From Hygrocybe punicea (taxonomy: Eukaryota; Basidiomycota; Agaricomycetes; Agaricales; Hygrophoraceae): a stretch of 28,913 nucleotides of DNA. Of this stretch, positions 11,145 to 22,349 are shown piece after piece. The notes beneath the pieces are model-generated. The model was not told where the DNA came from. It saw nothing but the letters and a program-made list of their open reading frames with translations, and did not search any database. A program made the translations under genes and the position numbers. Positions within the stretch are counted from its first letter, which is position 1; the number at the start of each line of letters is the position of its first letter. The DNA is taken from assembly GCA_963556145.1 (NCBI GenBank), contig CAUVYJ010000001.1:1-28913 (forward strand), written 5' to 3'.

Positions 11145-11599
11145 CCTTTAGAGAAGCACTATAGAATAACATGTGATTCCTCCCCATACATTCTGGATAA
11201 CAATTCAAAAAAAAAAAAAAAAAAAATTCCAAAATATAAATAACATACAGCTCCAACAACACTTTATTACCAAGGAACTTAATCAATGTCAATAGCTCCT
11301 GCATTTGAACTTGGTCAATTCACATGATTGCTGTCTTTTATAAAATTCTCTTATTTAATATCTGACAAATAGCACATATTTATACTTAAAACTATATAGC
11401 AGATGAACATATAATTCATAATAATACCAAACATCTTTCAAATGTACACAAAGCAATTATATTTTATAGTTTAATGCAGTTTGAAGACTTGACATTACAG
11501 TTATTATATTATTATAACACTGATACAAGTAAAGCAGTGAAAAGGTTGTCAAATTCACAACTCAAATAATAGATGACTGGTGACAGTCATGATGATATT
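11145..11599. other. AT-rich spacer with A20 tract, no gene seen (B1)
   Basis: A low-GC stretch separates the G-rich minisatellite from the 34-bp minisatellite. It contains a run of exactly 20 A at 11207-11226 and many short A/T runs. No open frame of note, RNA gene or internal repeat is visible. The A20 could be the tail of an old retroposed sequence, but no LINE or SINE body is recognisable upstream of it. Confidence 0.6.
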
Positions 11600-11815
11600 A
11601 CCAACTCAAATCACATTACTCAAGTCACATGTCACAGTCACACACTTGGTAAAATCACCAAGTCAAGTCACATGACCAGTTGGTTAAATCACCAAGTCAA
11701 GTCACATGACTAGTTGGTAAAATCACCAAGTCAGGTCACCTGACCACTTGGTGATTTCACCAAGTCAAGTCACATGTCCAAGTCACATGATTGGCTAAAT
11801 CAGGTAACATGACTT
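11600..11815. repeat. 34-bp minisatellite rich in GTCACATG (B1)
   Basis: TTGGT anchors recur at 11646, 11680, 11714 and 11748, an exact 34-bp period. The consensus runs TTGGTAAAATCACCAAGTC then AAGTCACATGACCAG. Diverged part-copies flank the core on both sides. Five sites in this stretch match RTCACRTG. The fourth unit contains the perfect inverted repeat CTTGGTGATTTCACCAAG (11747-11764), and the others are weaker TTGGT/ACCAA dyads. The same module, again at 34-bp spacing, is present within each 764-bp unit. Confidence 0.88.
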
Positions 11816-11871
11816 GATCTCTCTTAATCTCTTACCACCATCATCTCATATTCCAACTTTGCTTTATTATC

Positions 11872-12195
11872 ATGCCTTCCTGTACCAATTGTAATTTGGA
11901 GTTTCCTACTATGGGACAAAGAGATCATCACTATAGACAATGCAAGGGAGAAGTTCAAATAACTTACATTAATGGGGTTTTTACATTGCAGGCAGGAGTT
12001 GATGGGAGATTTATATGTCAATGTAGTCATCCTAAATGTCCCAAGCCTTTTACCACCATTGGAGGTCTTCAAAAGCATGTTAAAAAGGTTCAGCTGCCAT
12101 GGATGCCTAGAGTTGGGGTAGACAATCCAGTCAATGATCAGGCTGAAGTCCAGGCTGAAGTGCCAGTTATCATCTCACAGAACAGAACAGTCTAA
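11872..12195 (+). CDS. Zinc-finger-like small protein, 107 aa, probably a gene fragment (B1 copy)
   Basis: This is the only frame in the block that looks like real protein. Near the N terminus Cys4-x2-Cys7-x12-His20-x3-Cys24, with Phe11 at the usual hydrophobic position, matches C2HC/C2H2 zinc-finger spacing. A second half-finger, Cys51-x4-Cys56-x12-His69 with Phe60 and Leu66 correctly placed, lacks a fourth ligand after His69. The tail has a short AEVQAEV repeat from a 12-bp duplication. The ATG has A at -3, which favours eukaryotic initiation, and no intron is needed. No family could be named with confidence. Short C2H2-like leaders of this style occur in fungal transposon- and helicase-associated proteins, but that is a guess. 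It lies between the 34-bp minisatellite and the 764-bp array. In-frame protein-like sequence continues beyond the stop, so the gene is probably truncated or decaying. DNA binding is inference. Confidence 0.5.
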   Translation: MPSCTNCNLEFPTMGQRDHHYRQCKGEVQITYINGVFTLQAGVDGRFICQCSHPKCPKPFTTIGGLQKHVKKVQLPWMPRVGVDNPVNDQAEVQAEVPVIISQNRTV

Positions 12196-12327
12196 CACCA
12201 ATGAGAACTTGAGTCTATTGCTAATATGAATCAAAAGAAAGTTGATTTTTTCTATACTAGTCAAGACTATAAAGTAGCTATATTTGTTATGAGCAGAACC
12301 GGAGAAGCTGGTGTTATCATCCTGTGA
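12196..12327 (+). pseudogene. In-frame continuation behind two stops (B1)
   Basis: Directly after the TAA of the zinc-finger-like ORF the same frame reads two residues, a TGA, then 41 open codons to a TGA at 12325-12327. An internal ATG at 12226 would give 33 residues. The peptide is mixed and protein-like (it contains KKVDFFYTSQDYKVAIFV) rather than low-complexity. The simplest reading is that the upstream ORF and this segment belonged to one longer reading frame now broken by stops. Chance openness cannot be excluded at this length. Confidence 0.35.
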
Positions 12328-12369
12328 AGTAACATGTCACTGTCATACACTTAGCGATGTGACGAATGG

Positions 12370-12376
12370 TATAAAT
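12370..12376 (+). promoter_or_regulatory. TATAAAT near the start of the 764-bp unit
   Basis: TATAAAT lies in the context ATGGTATAAATTGG and recurs every 764 bp. It is followed about 100 bp later by GATTTTTTGATTTTTTTAAC (12476-12495), which on this strand could act as a T-run terminator for RNA polymerase III. Satellite transcription from it is only a possibility, since no A/B-box pair was found. Confidence 0.25.
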
Positions 12377-12419
12377 TGGAACGATGAGTCATGATCACTC
12401 TTGGTCTTGAACCACCATG

Positions 12420-12443
12420 ATCTCACAGCTACACCGGTGAGAT
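12420..12443. repeat. Inverted repeat ATCTCAC / GTGAGAT in the 764-bp unit
   Basis: Perfect 7-bp arms flank a 10-bp loop (AGCTACACCG). It lies 50 bp after the TATAAAT and recurs in every unit. It may be a hairpin in a transcript or a dimeric protein site built on the TCAC/GTGA half-site that dominates this satellite. Confidence 0.6.
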
Positions 12444-12850
12444 TGGAACGTTGCGGTCGATATAGCCCACAGAGTGATTTTTTGATTTTTTTAACCGTTC
12501 CATTCATCCACACTGGCCATGTCATTCACCATGATGGTCAATACGATCTAGATGACAGACTACTCGGATCCTATGACCGTTTCCATCGCGTTTCTTTCCC
12601 ATGATATATTCGCGTTCGCATTGCCTCGCAGTCGTTCCCAGCCCAGCAGAGAACACTCGTTAGCACCTTTAGGCATCTCGCCTCGTTGTCTCGCAGGGGA
12701 ACGTCAATTTACTGCCAGCAGCACACAGCAAGAAATACTGGTTAGCATCGGATGAAACACCGCACCGCAGAAGCAAGATAACCATGGTATACTGCACCCA
12801 ACTCATCCTCCGAACAAGCAGCAGACTGGCATAACAACACCAACGACCAG

Positions 12851-13126
12851 TTGGTAAAATTCACCGACTCGAGTGACAAGTCACGTATCACTGTCACACA
12901 GTTGGTGAAATGACCAAGTCAAGTCACATGATGAGTTGGTGAGATCACCAAGTCAAGTGACAAGTCACGGTCACGATCGATCATGATTTGTGAATTGAGC
13001 TACACAGAGTAGAAGAGACGCATGCTACGATCCTGCCAAGATTCAAAGTCAGTAATAACCAATAACGAGGGTGATACCGGTCACAGAGTCGGTGAAATGA
13101 CCGAGTCAGGTCACGTGGCCATGTCA
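12851..13126. repeat. TTGGT...ACCAA / TCAC-rich segment of the 764-bp unit
   Basis: TTGGT anchors lie at 12851, 12902 and 12936, the last two exactly 34 bp apart, and a TCGGT variant lies at 13089. Two sites match RTCACRTG (GTCACATG at 12923 and GTCACGTG at 13110). TTGGTGAGATCACCAA at 12936-12951 is a near-perfect hairpin with 7-bp arms. The segment is clearly related to the 34-bp minisatellite of block B (11646-11781) but more diverged. It recurs in every 764-bp unit. Confidence 0.85.
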
Positions 13127-16100
13127 CGAATGGTATAAATTGGAACGATGAGTCATGATCACTCTTGGTCTTGAACCACCATGATCTCACAGCTACACCG
13201 GTGAGATTGGAACGTTGCGGTCGATATAGCCCACAGAGTGATTTTTTGATTTTTTTAACCGTTCCATTCATCCACACTGGCCATGTCATTCACCATGATG
13301 GTCAATACGATCTAGATGACAGACTACTCGGATCCTATGACCGTTTCCATCGCGTTTCTTTCCCATGATATATTCGCGTTCGCATTGCCTCGCAGTCGTT
13401 CCCAGCCCAGCAGAGAACACTCGTTAGCACCTTTAGGCATCTCGCCTCGTTGTCTCGCAGGGGAACGTCAATTTACTGCCAGCAGCACACAGCAAGAAAT
13501 ACTGGTTAGCATCGGATGAAACACCGCACCGCAGAAGCAAGATAACCATGGTATACTGCACCCAACTCATCCTCCGAACAAGCAGCAGACTGGCATAACA
13601 ACACCAACGACCAGTTGGTAAAATTCACCGACTCGAGTGACAAGTCACGTATCACTGTCACACAGTTGGTGAAATGACCAAGTCAAGTCACATGATGAGT
13701 TGGTGAGATCACCAAGTCAAGTGACAAGTCACGGTCACGATCGATCATGATTTGTGAATTGAGCTACACAGAGTAGAAGAGACGCATGCTACGATCCTGC
13801 CAAGATTCAAAGTCAGTAATAACCAATAACGAGGGTGATACCGGTCACAGAGTCGGTGAAATGACCGAGTCAGGTCACGTGGCCATGTCACGAATGGTAT
13901 AAATTGGAACGATGAGTCATGATCACTCTTGGTCTTGAACCACCATGATCTCACAGCTACACCGGTGAGATTGGAACGTTGCGGTCGATATAGCCCACAG
14001 AGTGATTTTTTGATTTTTTTAACCGTTCCATTCATCCACACTGGCCATGTCATTCACCATGATGGTCAATACGATCTAGATGACAGACTACTCGGATCCT
14101 ATGACCGTTTCCATCGCGTTTCTTTCCCATGATATATTCGCGTTCGCATTGCCTCGCAGTCGTTCCCAGCCCAGCAGAGAACACTCGTTAGCACCTTTAG
14201 GCATCTCGCCTCGTTGTCTCGCAGGGGAACGTCAATTTACTGCCAGCAGCACACAGCAAGAAATACTGGTTAGCATCGGATGAAACACCGCACCGCAGAA
14301 GCAAGATAACCATGGTATACTGCACCCAACTCATCCTCCGAACAAGCAGCAGACTGGCATAACAACACCAACGACCAGTTGGTAAAATTCACCGACTCGA
14401 GTGACAAGTCACGTATCACTGTCACACAGTTGGTGAAATGACCAAGTCAAGTCACATGATGAGTTGGTGAGATCACCAAGTCAAGTGACAAGTCACGGTC
14501 ACGATCGATCATGATTTGTGAATTGAGCTACACAGAGTAGAAGAGACGCATGCTACGATCCTGCCAAGATTCAAAGTCAGTAATAACCAATAACGAGGGT
14601 GATACCGGTCACAGAGTCGGTGAAATGACCGAGTCAGGTCACGTGGCCATGTCACGAATGGTATAAATTGGAACGATGAGTCATGATCACTCTTGGTCTT
14701 GAACCACCATGATCTCACAGCTACACCGGTGAGATTGGAACGTTGCGGTCGATATAGCCCACAGAGTGATTTTTTGATTTTTTTAACCGTTCCATTCATC
14801 CACACTGGCCATGTCATTCACCATGATGGTCAATACGATCTAGATGACAGACTACTCGGATCCTATGACCGTTTCCATCGCGTTTCTTTCCCATGATATA
14901 TTCGCGTTCGCATTGCCTCGCAGTCGTTCCCAGCCCAGCAGAGAACACTCGTTAGCACCTTTAGGCATCTCGCCTCGTTGTCTCGCAGGGGAACGTCAAT
15001 TTACTGCCAGCAGCACACAGCAAGAAATACTGGTTAGCATCGGATGAAACACCGCACCGCAGAAGCAAGATAACCATGGTATACTGCACCCAACTCATCC
15101 TCCGAACAAGCAGCAGACTGGCATAACAACACCAACGACCAGTTGGTAAAATTCACCGACTCGAGTGACAAGTCACGTATCACTGTCACACAGTTGGTGA
15201 AATGACCAAGTCAAGTCACATGATGAGTTGGTGAGATCACCAAGTCAAGTGACAAGTCACGGTCACGATCGATCATGATTTGTGAATTGAGCTACACAGA
15301 GTAGAAGAGACGCATGCTACGATCCTGCCAAGATTCAAAGTCAGTAATAACCAATAACGAGGGTGATACCGGTCACAGAGTCGGTGAAATGACCGAGTCA
15401 GGTCACGTGGCCATGTCACGAATGGTATAAATTGGAACGATGAGTCATGATCACTCTTGGTCTTGAACCACCATGATCTCACAGCTACACCGGTGAGATT
15501 GGAACGTTGCGGTCGATATAGCCCACAGAGTGATTTTTTGATTTTTTTAACCGTTCCATTCATCCACACTGGCCATGTCATTCACCATGATGGTCAATAC
15601 GATCTAGATGACAGACTACTCGGATCCTATGACCGTTTCCATCGCGTTTCTTTCCCATGATATATTCGCGTTCGCATTGCCTCGCAGTCGTTCCCAGCCC
15701 AGCAGAGAACACTCGTTAGCACCTTTAGGCATCTCGCCTCGTTGTCTCGCAGGGGAACGTCAATTTACTGCCAGCAGCACACAGCAAGAAATACTGGTTA
15801 GCATCGGATGAAACACCGCACCGCAGAAGCAAGATAACCATGGTATACTGCACCCAACTCATCCTCCGAACAAGCAGCAGACTGGCATAACAACACCAAC
15901 GACCAGTTGGTAAAATTCACCGACTCGAGTGACAAGTCACGTATCACTGTCACACAGTTGGTGAAATGACCAAGTCAAGTCACATGATGAGTTGGTGAGA
16001 TCACCAAGTCAAGTGACAAGTCACGGTCACGATCGATCATGATTTGTGAATTGAGCTACACAGAGTAGAAGAGACGCATGCTACGATCCTGCCAAGATTC

Positions 16101-19100
16101 AAAGTCAGTAATAACCAATAACGAGGGTGATACCGGTCACAGAGTCGGTGAAATGACCGAGTCAGGTCACGTGGCCATGTCACGAATGGTATAAATTGGA
16201 ACGATGAGTCATGATCACTCTTGGTCTTGAACCACCATGATCTCACAGCTACACCGGTGAGATTGGAACGTTGCGGTCGATATAGCCCACAGAGTGATTT
16301 TTTGATTTTTTTAACCGTTCCATTCATCCACACTGGCCATGTCATTCACCATGATGGTCAATACGATCTAGATGACAGACTACTCGGATCCTATGACCGT
16401 TTCCATCGCGTTTCTTTCCCATGATATATTCGCGTTCGCATTGCCTCGCAGTCGTTCCCAGCCCAGCAGAGAACACTCGTTAGCACCTTTAGGCATCTCG
16501 CCTCGTTGTCTCGCAGGGGAACGTCAATTTACTGCCAGCAGCACACAGCAAGAAATACTGGTTAGCATCGGATGAAACACCGCACCGCAGAAGCAAGATA
16601 ACCATGGTATACTGCACCCAACTCATCCTCCGAACAAGCAGCAGACTGGCATAACAACACCAACGACCAGTTGGTAAAATTCACCGACTCGAGTGACAAG
16701 TCACGTATCACTGTCACACAGTTGGTGAAATGACCAAGTCAAGTCACATGATGAGTTGGTGAGATCACCAAGTCAAGTGACAAGTCACGGTCACGATCGA
16801 TCATGATTTGTGAATTGAGCTACACAGAGTAGAAGAGACGCATGCTACGATCCTGCCAAGATTCAAAGTCAGTAATAACCAATAACGAGGGTGATACCGG
16901 TCACAGAGTCGGTGAAATGACCGAGTCAGGTCACGTGGCCATGTCACGAATGGTATAAATTGGAACGATGAGTCATGATCACTCTTGGTCTTGAACCACC
17001 ATGATCTCACAGCTACACCGGTGAGATTGGAACGTTGCGGTCGATATAGCCCACAGAGTGATTTTTTGATTTTTTTAACCGTTCCATTCATCCACACTGG
17101 CCATGTCATTCACCATGATGGTCAATACGATCTAGATGACAGACTACTCGGATCCTATGACCGTTTCCATCGCGTTTCTTTCCCATGATATATTCGCGTT
17201 CGCATTGCCTCGCAGTCGTTCCCAGCCCAGCAGAGAACACTCGTTAGCACCTTTAGGCATCTCGCCTCGTTGTCTCGCAGGGGAACGTCAATTTACTGCC
17301 AGCAGCACACAGCAAGAAATACTGGTTAGCATCGGATGAAACACCGCACCGCAGAAGCAAGATAACCATGGTATACTGCACCCAACTCATCCTCCGAACA
17401 AGCAGCAGACTGGCATAACAACACCAACGACCAGTTGGTAAAATTCACCGACTCGAGTGACAAGTCACGTATCACTGTCACACAGTTGGTGAAATGACCA
17501 AGTCAAGTCACATGATGAGTTGGTGAGATCACCAAGTCAAGTGACAAGTCACGGTCACGATCGATCATGATTTGTGAATTGAGCTACACAGAGTAGAAGA
17601 GACGCATGCTACGATCCTGCCAAGATTCAAAGTCAGTAATAACCAATAACGAGGGTGATACCGGTCACAGAGTCGGTGAAATGACCGAGTCAGGTCACGT
17701 GGCCATGTCACGAATGGTATAAATTGGAACGATGAGTCATGATCACTCTTGGTCTTGAACCACCATGATCTCACAGCTACACCGGTGAGATTGGAACGTT
17801 GCGGTCGATATAGCCCACAGAGTGATTTTTTGATTTTTTTAACCGTTCCATTCATCCACACTGGCCATGTCATTCACCATGATGGTCAATACGATCTAGA
17901 TGACAGACTACTCGGATCCTATGACCGTTTCCATCGCGTTTCTTTCCCATGATATATTCGCGTTCGCATTGCCTCGCAGTCGTTCCCAGCCCAGCAGAGA
18001 ACACTCGTTAGCACCTTTAGGCATCTCGCCTCGTTGTCTCGCAGGGGAACGTCAATTTACTGCCAGCAGCACACAGCAAGAAATACTGGTTAGCATCGGA
18101 TGAAACACCGCACCGCAGAAGCAAGATAACCATGGTATACTGCACCCAACTCATCCTCCGAACAAGCAGCAGACTGGCATAACAACACCAACGACCAGTT
18201 GGTAAAATTCACCGACTCGAGTGACAAGTCACGTATCACTGTCACACAGTTGGTGAAATGACCAAGTCAAGTCACATGATGAGTTGGTGAGATCACCAAG
18301 TCAAGTGACAAGTCACGGTCACGATCGATCATGATTTGTGAATTGAGCTACACAGAGTAGAAGAGACGCATGCTACGATCCTGCCAAGATTCAAAGTCAG
18401 TAATAACCAATAACGAGGGTGATACCGGTCACAGAGTCGGTGAAATGACCGAGTCAGGTCACGTGGCCATGTCACGAATGGTATAAATTGGAACGATGAG
18501 TCATGATCACTCTTGGTCTTGAACCACCATGATCTCACAGCTACACCGGTGAGATTGGAACGTTGCGGTCGATATAGCCCACAGAGTGATTTTTTGATTT
18601 TTTTAACCGTTCCATTCATCCACACTGGCCATGTCATTCACCATGATGGTCAATACGATCTAGATGACAGACTACTCGGATCCTATGACCGTTTCCATCG
18701 CGTTTCTTTCCCATGATATATTCGCGTTCGCATTGCCTCGCAGTCGTTCCCAGCCCAGCAGAGAACACTCGTTAGCACCTTTAGGCATCTCGCCTCGTTG
18801 TCTCGCAGGGGAACGTCAATTTACTGCCAGCAGCACACAGCAAGAAATACTGGTTAGCATCGGATGAAACACCGCACCGCAGAAGCAAGATAACCATGGT
18901 ATACTGCACCCAACTCATCCTCCGAACAAGCAGCAGACTGGCATAACAACACCAACGACCAGTTGGTAAAATTCACCGACTCGAGTGACAAGTCACGTAT
19001 CACTGTCACACAGTTGGTGAAATGACCAAGTCAAGTCACATGATGAGTTGGTGAGATCACCAAGTCAAGTGACAAGTCACGGTCACGATCGATCATGATT

Positions 19101-21865
19101 TGTGAATTGAGCTACACAGAGTAGAAGAGACGCATGCTACGATCCTGCCAAGATTCAAAGTCAGTAATAACCAATAACGAGGGTGATACCGGTCACAGAG
19201 TCGGTGAAATGACCGAGTCAGGTCACGTGGCCATGTCACGAATGGTATAAATTGGAACGATGAGTCATGATCACTCTTGGTCTTGAACCACCATGATCTC
19301 ACAGCTACACCGGTGAGATTGGAACGTTGCGGTCGATATAGCCCACAGAGTGATTTTTTGATTTTTTTAACCGTTCCATTCATCCACACTGGCCATGTCA
19401 TTCACCATGATGGTCAATACGATCTAGATGACAGACTACTCGGATCCTATGACCGTTTCCATCGCGTTTCTTTCCCATGATATATTCGCGTTCGCATTGC
19501 CTCGCAGTCGTTCCCAGCCCAGCAGAGAACACTCGTTAGCACCTTTAGGCATCTCGCCTCGTTGTCTCGCAGGGGAACGTCAATTTACTGCCAGCAGCAC
19601 ACAGCAAGAAATACTGGTTAGCATCGGATGAAACACCGCACCGCAGAAGCAAGATAACCATGGTATACTGCACCCAACTCATCCTCCGAACAAGCAGCAG
19701 ACTGGCATAACAACACCAACGACCAGTTGGTAAAATTCACCGACTCGAGTGACAAGTCACGTATCACTGTCACACAGTTGGTGAAATGACCAAGTCAAGT
19801 CACATGATGAGTTGGTGAGATCACCAAGTCAAGTGACAAGTCACGGTCACGATCGATCATGATTTGTGAATTGAGCTACACAGAGTAGAAGAGACGCATG
19901 CTACGATCCTGCCAAGATTCAAAGTCAGTAATAACCAATAACGAGGGTGATACCGGTCACAGAGTCGGTGAAATGACCGAGTCAGGTCACGTGGCCATGT
20001 CACGAATGGTATAAATTGGAACGATGAGTCATGATCACTCTTGGTCTTGAACCACCATGATCTCACAGCTACACCGGTGAGATTGGAACGTTGCGGTCGA
20101 TATAGCCCACAGAGTGATTTTTTGATTTTTTTAACCGTTCCATTCATCCACACTGGCCATGTCATTCACCATGATGGTCAATACGATCTAGATGACAGAC
20201 TACTCGGATCCTATGACCGTTTCCATCGCGTTTCTTTCCCATGATATATTCGCGTTCGCATTGCCTCGCAGTCGTTCCCAGCCCAGCAGAGAACACTCGT
20301 TAGCACCTTTAGGCATCTCGCCTCGTTGTCTCGCAGGGGAACGTCAATTTACTGCCAGCAGCACACAGCAAGAAATACTGGTTAGCATCGGATGAAACAC
20401 CGCACCGCAGAAGCAAGATAACCATGGTATACTGCACCCAACTCATCCTCCGAACAAGCAGCAGACTGGCATAACAACACCAACGACCAGTTGGTAAAAT
20501 TCACCGACTCGAGTGACAAGTCACGTATCACTGTCACACAGTTGGTGAAATGACCAAGTCAAGTCACATGATGAGTTGGTGAGATCACCAAGTCAAGTGA
20601 CAAGTCACGGTCACGATCGATCATGATTTGTGAATTGAGCTACACAGAGTAGAAGAGACGCATGCTACGATCCTGCCAAGATTCAAAGTCAGTAATAACC
20701 AATAACGAGGGTGATACCGGTCACAGAGTCGGTGAAATGACCGAGTCAGGTCACGTGGCCATGTCACGAATGGTATAAATTGGAACGATGAGTCATGATC
20801 ACTCTTGGTCTTGAACCACCATGATCTCACAGCTACACCGGTGAGATTGGAACGTTGCGGTCGATATAGCCCACAGAGTGATTTTTTGATTTTTTTAACC
20901 GTTCCATTCATCCACACTGGCCATGTCATTCACCATGATGGTCAATACGATCTAGATGACAGACTACTCGGATCCTATGACCGTTTCCATCGCGTTTCTT
21001 TCCCATGATATATTCGCGTTCGCATTGCCTCGCAGTCGTTCCCAGCCCAGCAGAGAACACTCGTTAGCACCTTTAGGCATCTCGCCTCGTTGTCTCGCAG
21101 GGGAACGTCAATTTACTGCCAGCAGCACACAGCAAGAAATACTGGTTAGCATCGGATGAAACACCGCACCGCAGAAGCAAGATAACCATGGTATACTGCA
21201 CCCAACTCATCCTCCGAACAAGCAGCAGACTGGCATAACAACACCAACGACCAGTTGGTAAAATTCACCGACTCGAGTGACAAGTCACGTATCACTGTCA
21301 CACAGTTGGTGAAATGACCAAGTCAAGTCACATGATGAGTTGGTGAGATCACCAAGTCAAGTGACAAGTCACGGTCACGATCGATCATGATTTGTGAATT
21401 GAGCTACACAGAGTAGAAGAGACGCATGCTACGATCCTGCCAAGATTCAAAGTCAGTAATAACCAATAACGAGGGTGATACCGGTCACAGAGTCGGTGAA
21501 ATGACCGAGTCAGGTCACGTGGCCATGTCACGAATGGTATAAATTGGAACGATGAGTCATGATCACTCTTGGTCTTGAACCACCATGATCTCACAGCTAC
21601 ACCGGTGAGATTGGAACGTTGCGGTCGATATAGCCCACAGAGTGATTTTTTGATTTTTTTAACCGTTCCATTCATCCACACTGGCCATGTCATTCACCAT
21701 GATGGTCAATACGATCTAGATGACAGACTACTCGGATCCTATGACCGTTTCCATCGCGTTTCTTTCCCATGATATATTCGCGTTCGCATTGCCTCGCAGT
21801 CGTTCCCAGCCCAGCAGAGAACACTCGTTAGCACCTTTAGGCATCTCGCCTAATAATCTACTCCT

Positions 21866-21886
21866 CGGATCCCGGGGCGGGATCCG
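21866..21886. repeat. GC-rich palindrome at the left end of B2
   Basis: Identical to the B1 palindrome (9-bp arms, GGG loop) and again 14 bp inside the block's left edge, here abutting a 764-bp unit. Confidence 0.75.
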
Positions 21887-22339
21887 GGACAAGGACAAGG
21901 ACAAGGACAAGGATTGGTAAGCAATTTTGGACAAGGAATTTCCTTTTTGAGAACCTTAGAGGATTTTGGACAAGGAATTTGGACAAGGAGTTGCCTGTTT
22001 GGGAACCTATGGACAAGGACAAGGACAAGGACAAGGACAAGGACAAGGAATTAGAGTTTGGACAAGGATTTTGGACAAGGATTTTGGACAAGGACAAGGA
22101 CAAGGACAAGGATTTAGAGTTTGGACAAGGAATTTGGACAAGGACAAGGACAAGGACAAGGACAAGGATTCTGGACAAGGAATTTGGACAAGGAATTTGG
22201 ACAAGGACAAGGATTCTGGACAAGGATTTTGGACAAGGACAAGGACTTTGGACAAGGACAAGGACAAGGACAAGGAATCTGGACAAGGAATCTGGACAAG
22301 GAATCTGGACAAGGAATCTGGACAAGGACAAGGACAAGA
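21887..22339. repeat. GACAAG-derived microsatellite in B2
   Basis: Same array, length and interruptions as in B1. Equal length of a hypermutable microsatellite in two copies argues for a very recent duplication, gene conversion or an assembly copy. Confidence 0.93.
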
Positions 22340-22349
22340 ACCAGGCTAA

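Larger units (their letters stand above)
9203..12361. repeat. Composite block B1 (3159 bp) between the 1456- and 764-bp arrays
   Basis: Block B1 begins with AATAATCTACTCC directly after an intact stretch of the 1456-bp unit. It ends where the sequence turns into the first 764-bp unit (ACGAATGGTATAAATTGG). Its order is: palindrome, GACAAG microsatellite, G-rich 45/46-bp minisatellite, AT-rich spacer with A20, 34-bp RTCACRTG minisatellite, zinc-finger-like ORF, transition. The same block recurs as B2 exactly 12,649 bp downstream. The left edge is the same base in both copies although the flanks differ (1456-bp satellite versus 764-bp satellite). No terminal inverted repeat linking left and right ends is visible and there is no target-site duplication. 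It may be a mobile-element relic or simply the leading part of a macro-satellite unit. Confidence 0.9.
12362..21851. repeat. 764-bp satellite array 1, 12.42 copies
   Basis: The exact period is 764 bp. Twelve full units run from 12362 to 21529 and a thirteenth is cut at phase 322 (21851), where block B2 begins. No indels are seen between units and the units look identical by eye. Each unit contains a TATAAAT near its start, a T-rich tract, a GC-richer middle third and a final third packed with TCAC/GTGA motifs. Short open frames recur on both strands but overlap each other and match no family. The first unit joins block B1 through a segment that is a diverged version of the unit end (CGATGTGACGAATGG versus CCATGTCACGAATGG). 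The CpG-containing sites are preserved in every copy. Confidence 0.97.

Noticed and set aside
11646..11781. CRISPR-like array (34-bp regular repeat)
   Set aside because: The repeats are directly contiguous with no unique spacers, and no cas-like genes are present.
9203..12361. Block B as a classical DNA transposon or LTR element
   Set aside because: No matching terminal inverted repeats, no long terminal repeats, no target-site duplication and no transposase or reverse transcriptase motif. A Helitron-like reading lacks a CTRR end. The mobile hypothesis is kept only as a finding.
12981..13289. 102-codon minus-strand frame and two 67-codon plus-strand frames in each 764-bp unit
   Set aside because: They overlap each other, have no motifs and include the T-rich tract and TCAC-rich segment. 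Their repetition merely follows the satellite.
21720..21920. Chimeric open frame crossing the 764-bp/B2 junction
   Set aside because: It is created by the junction and runs into the stop-free GACAAG repeat.
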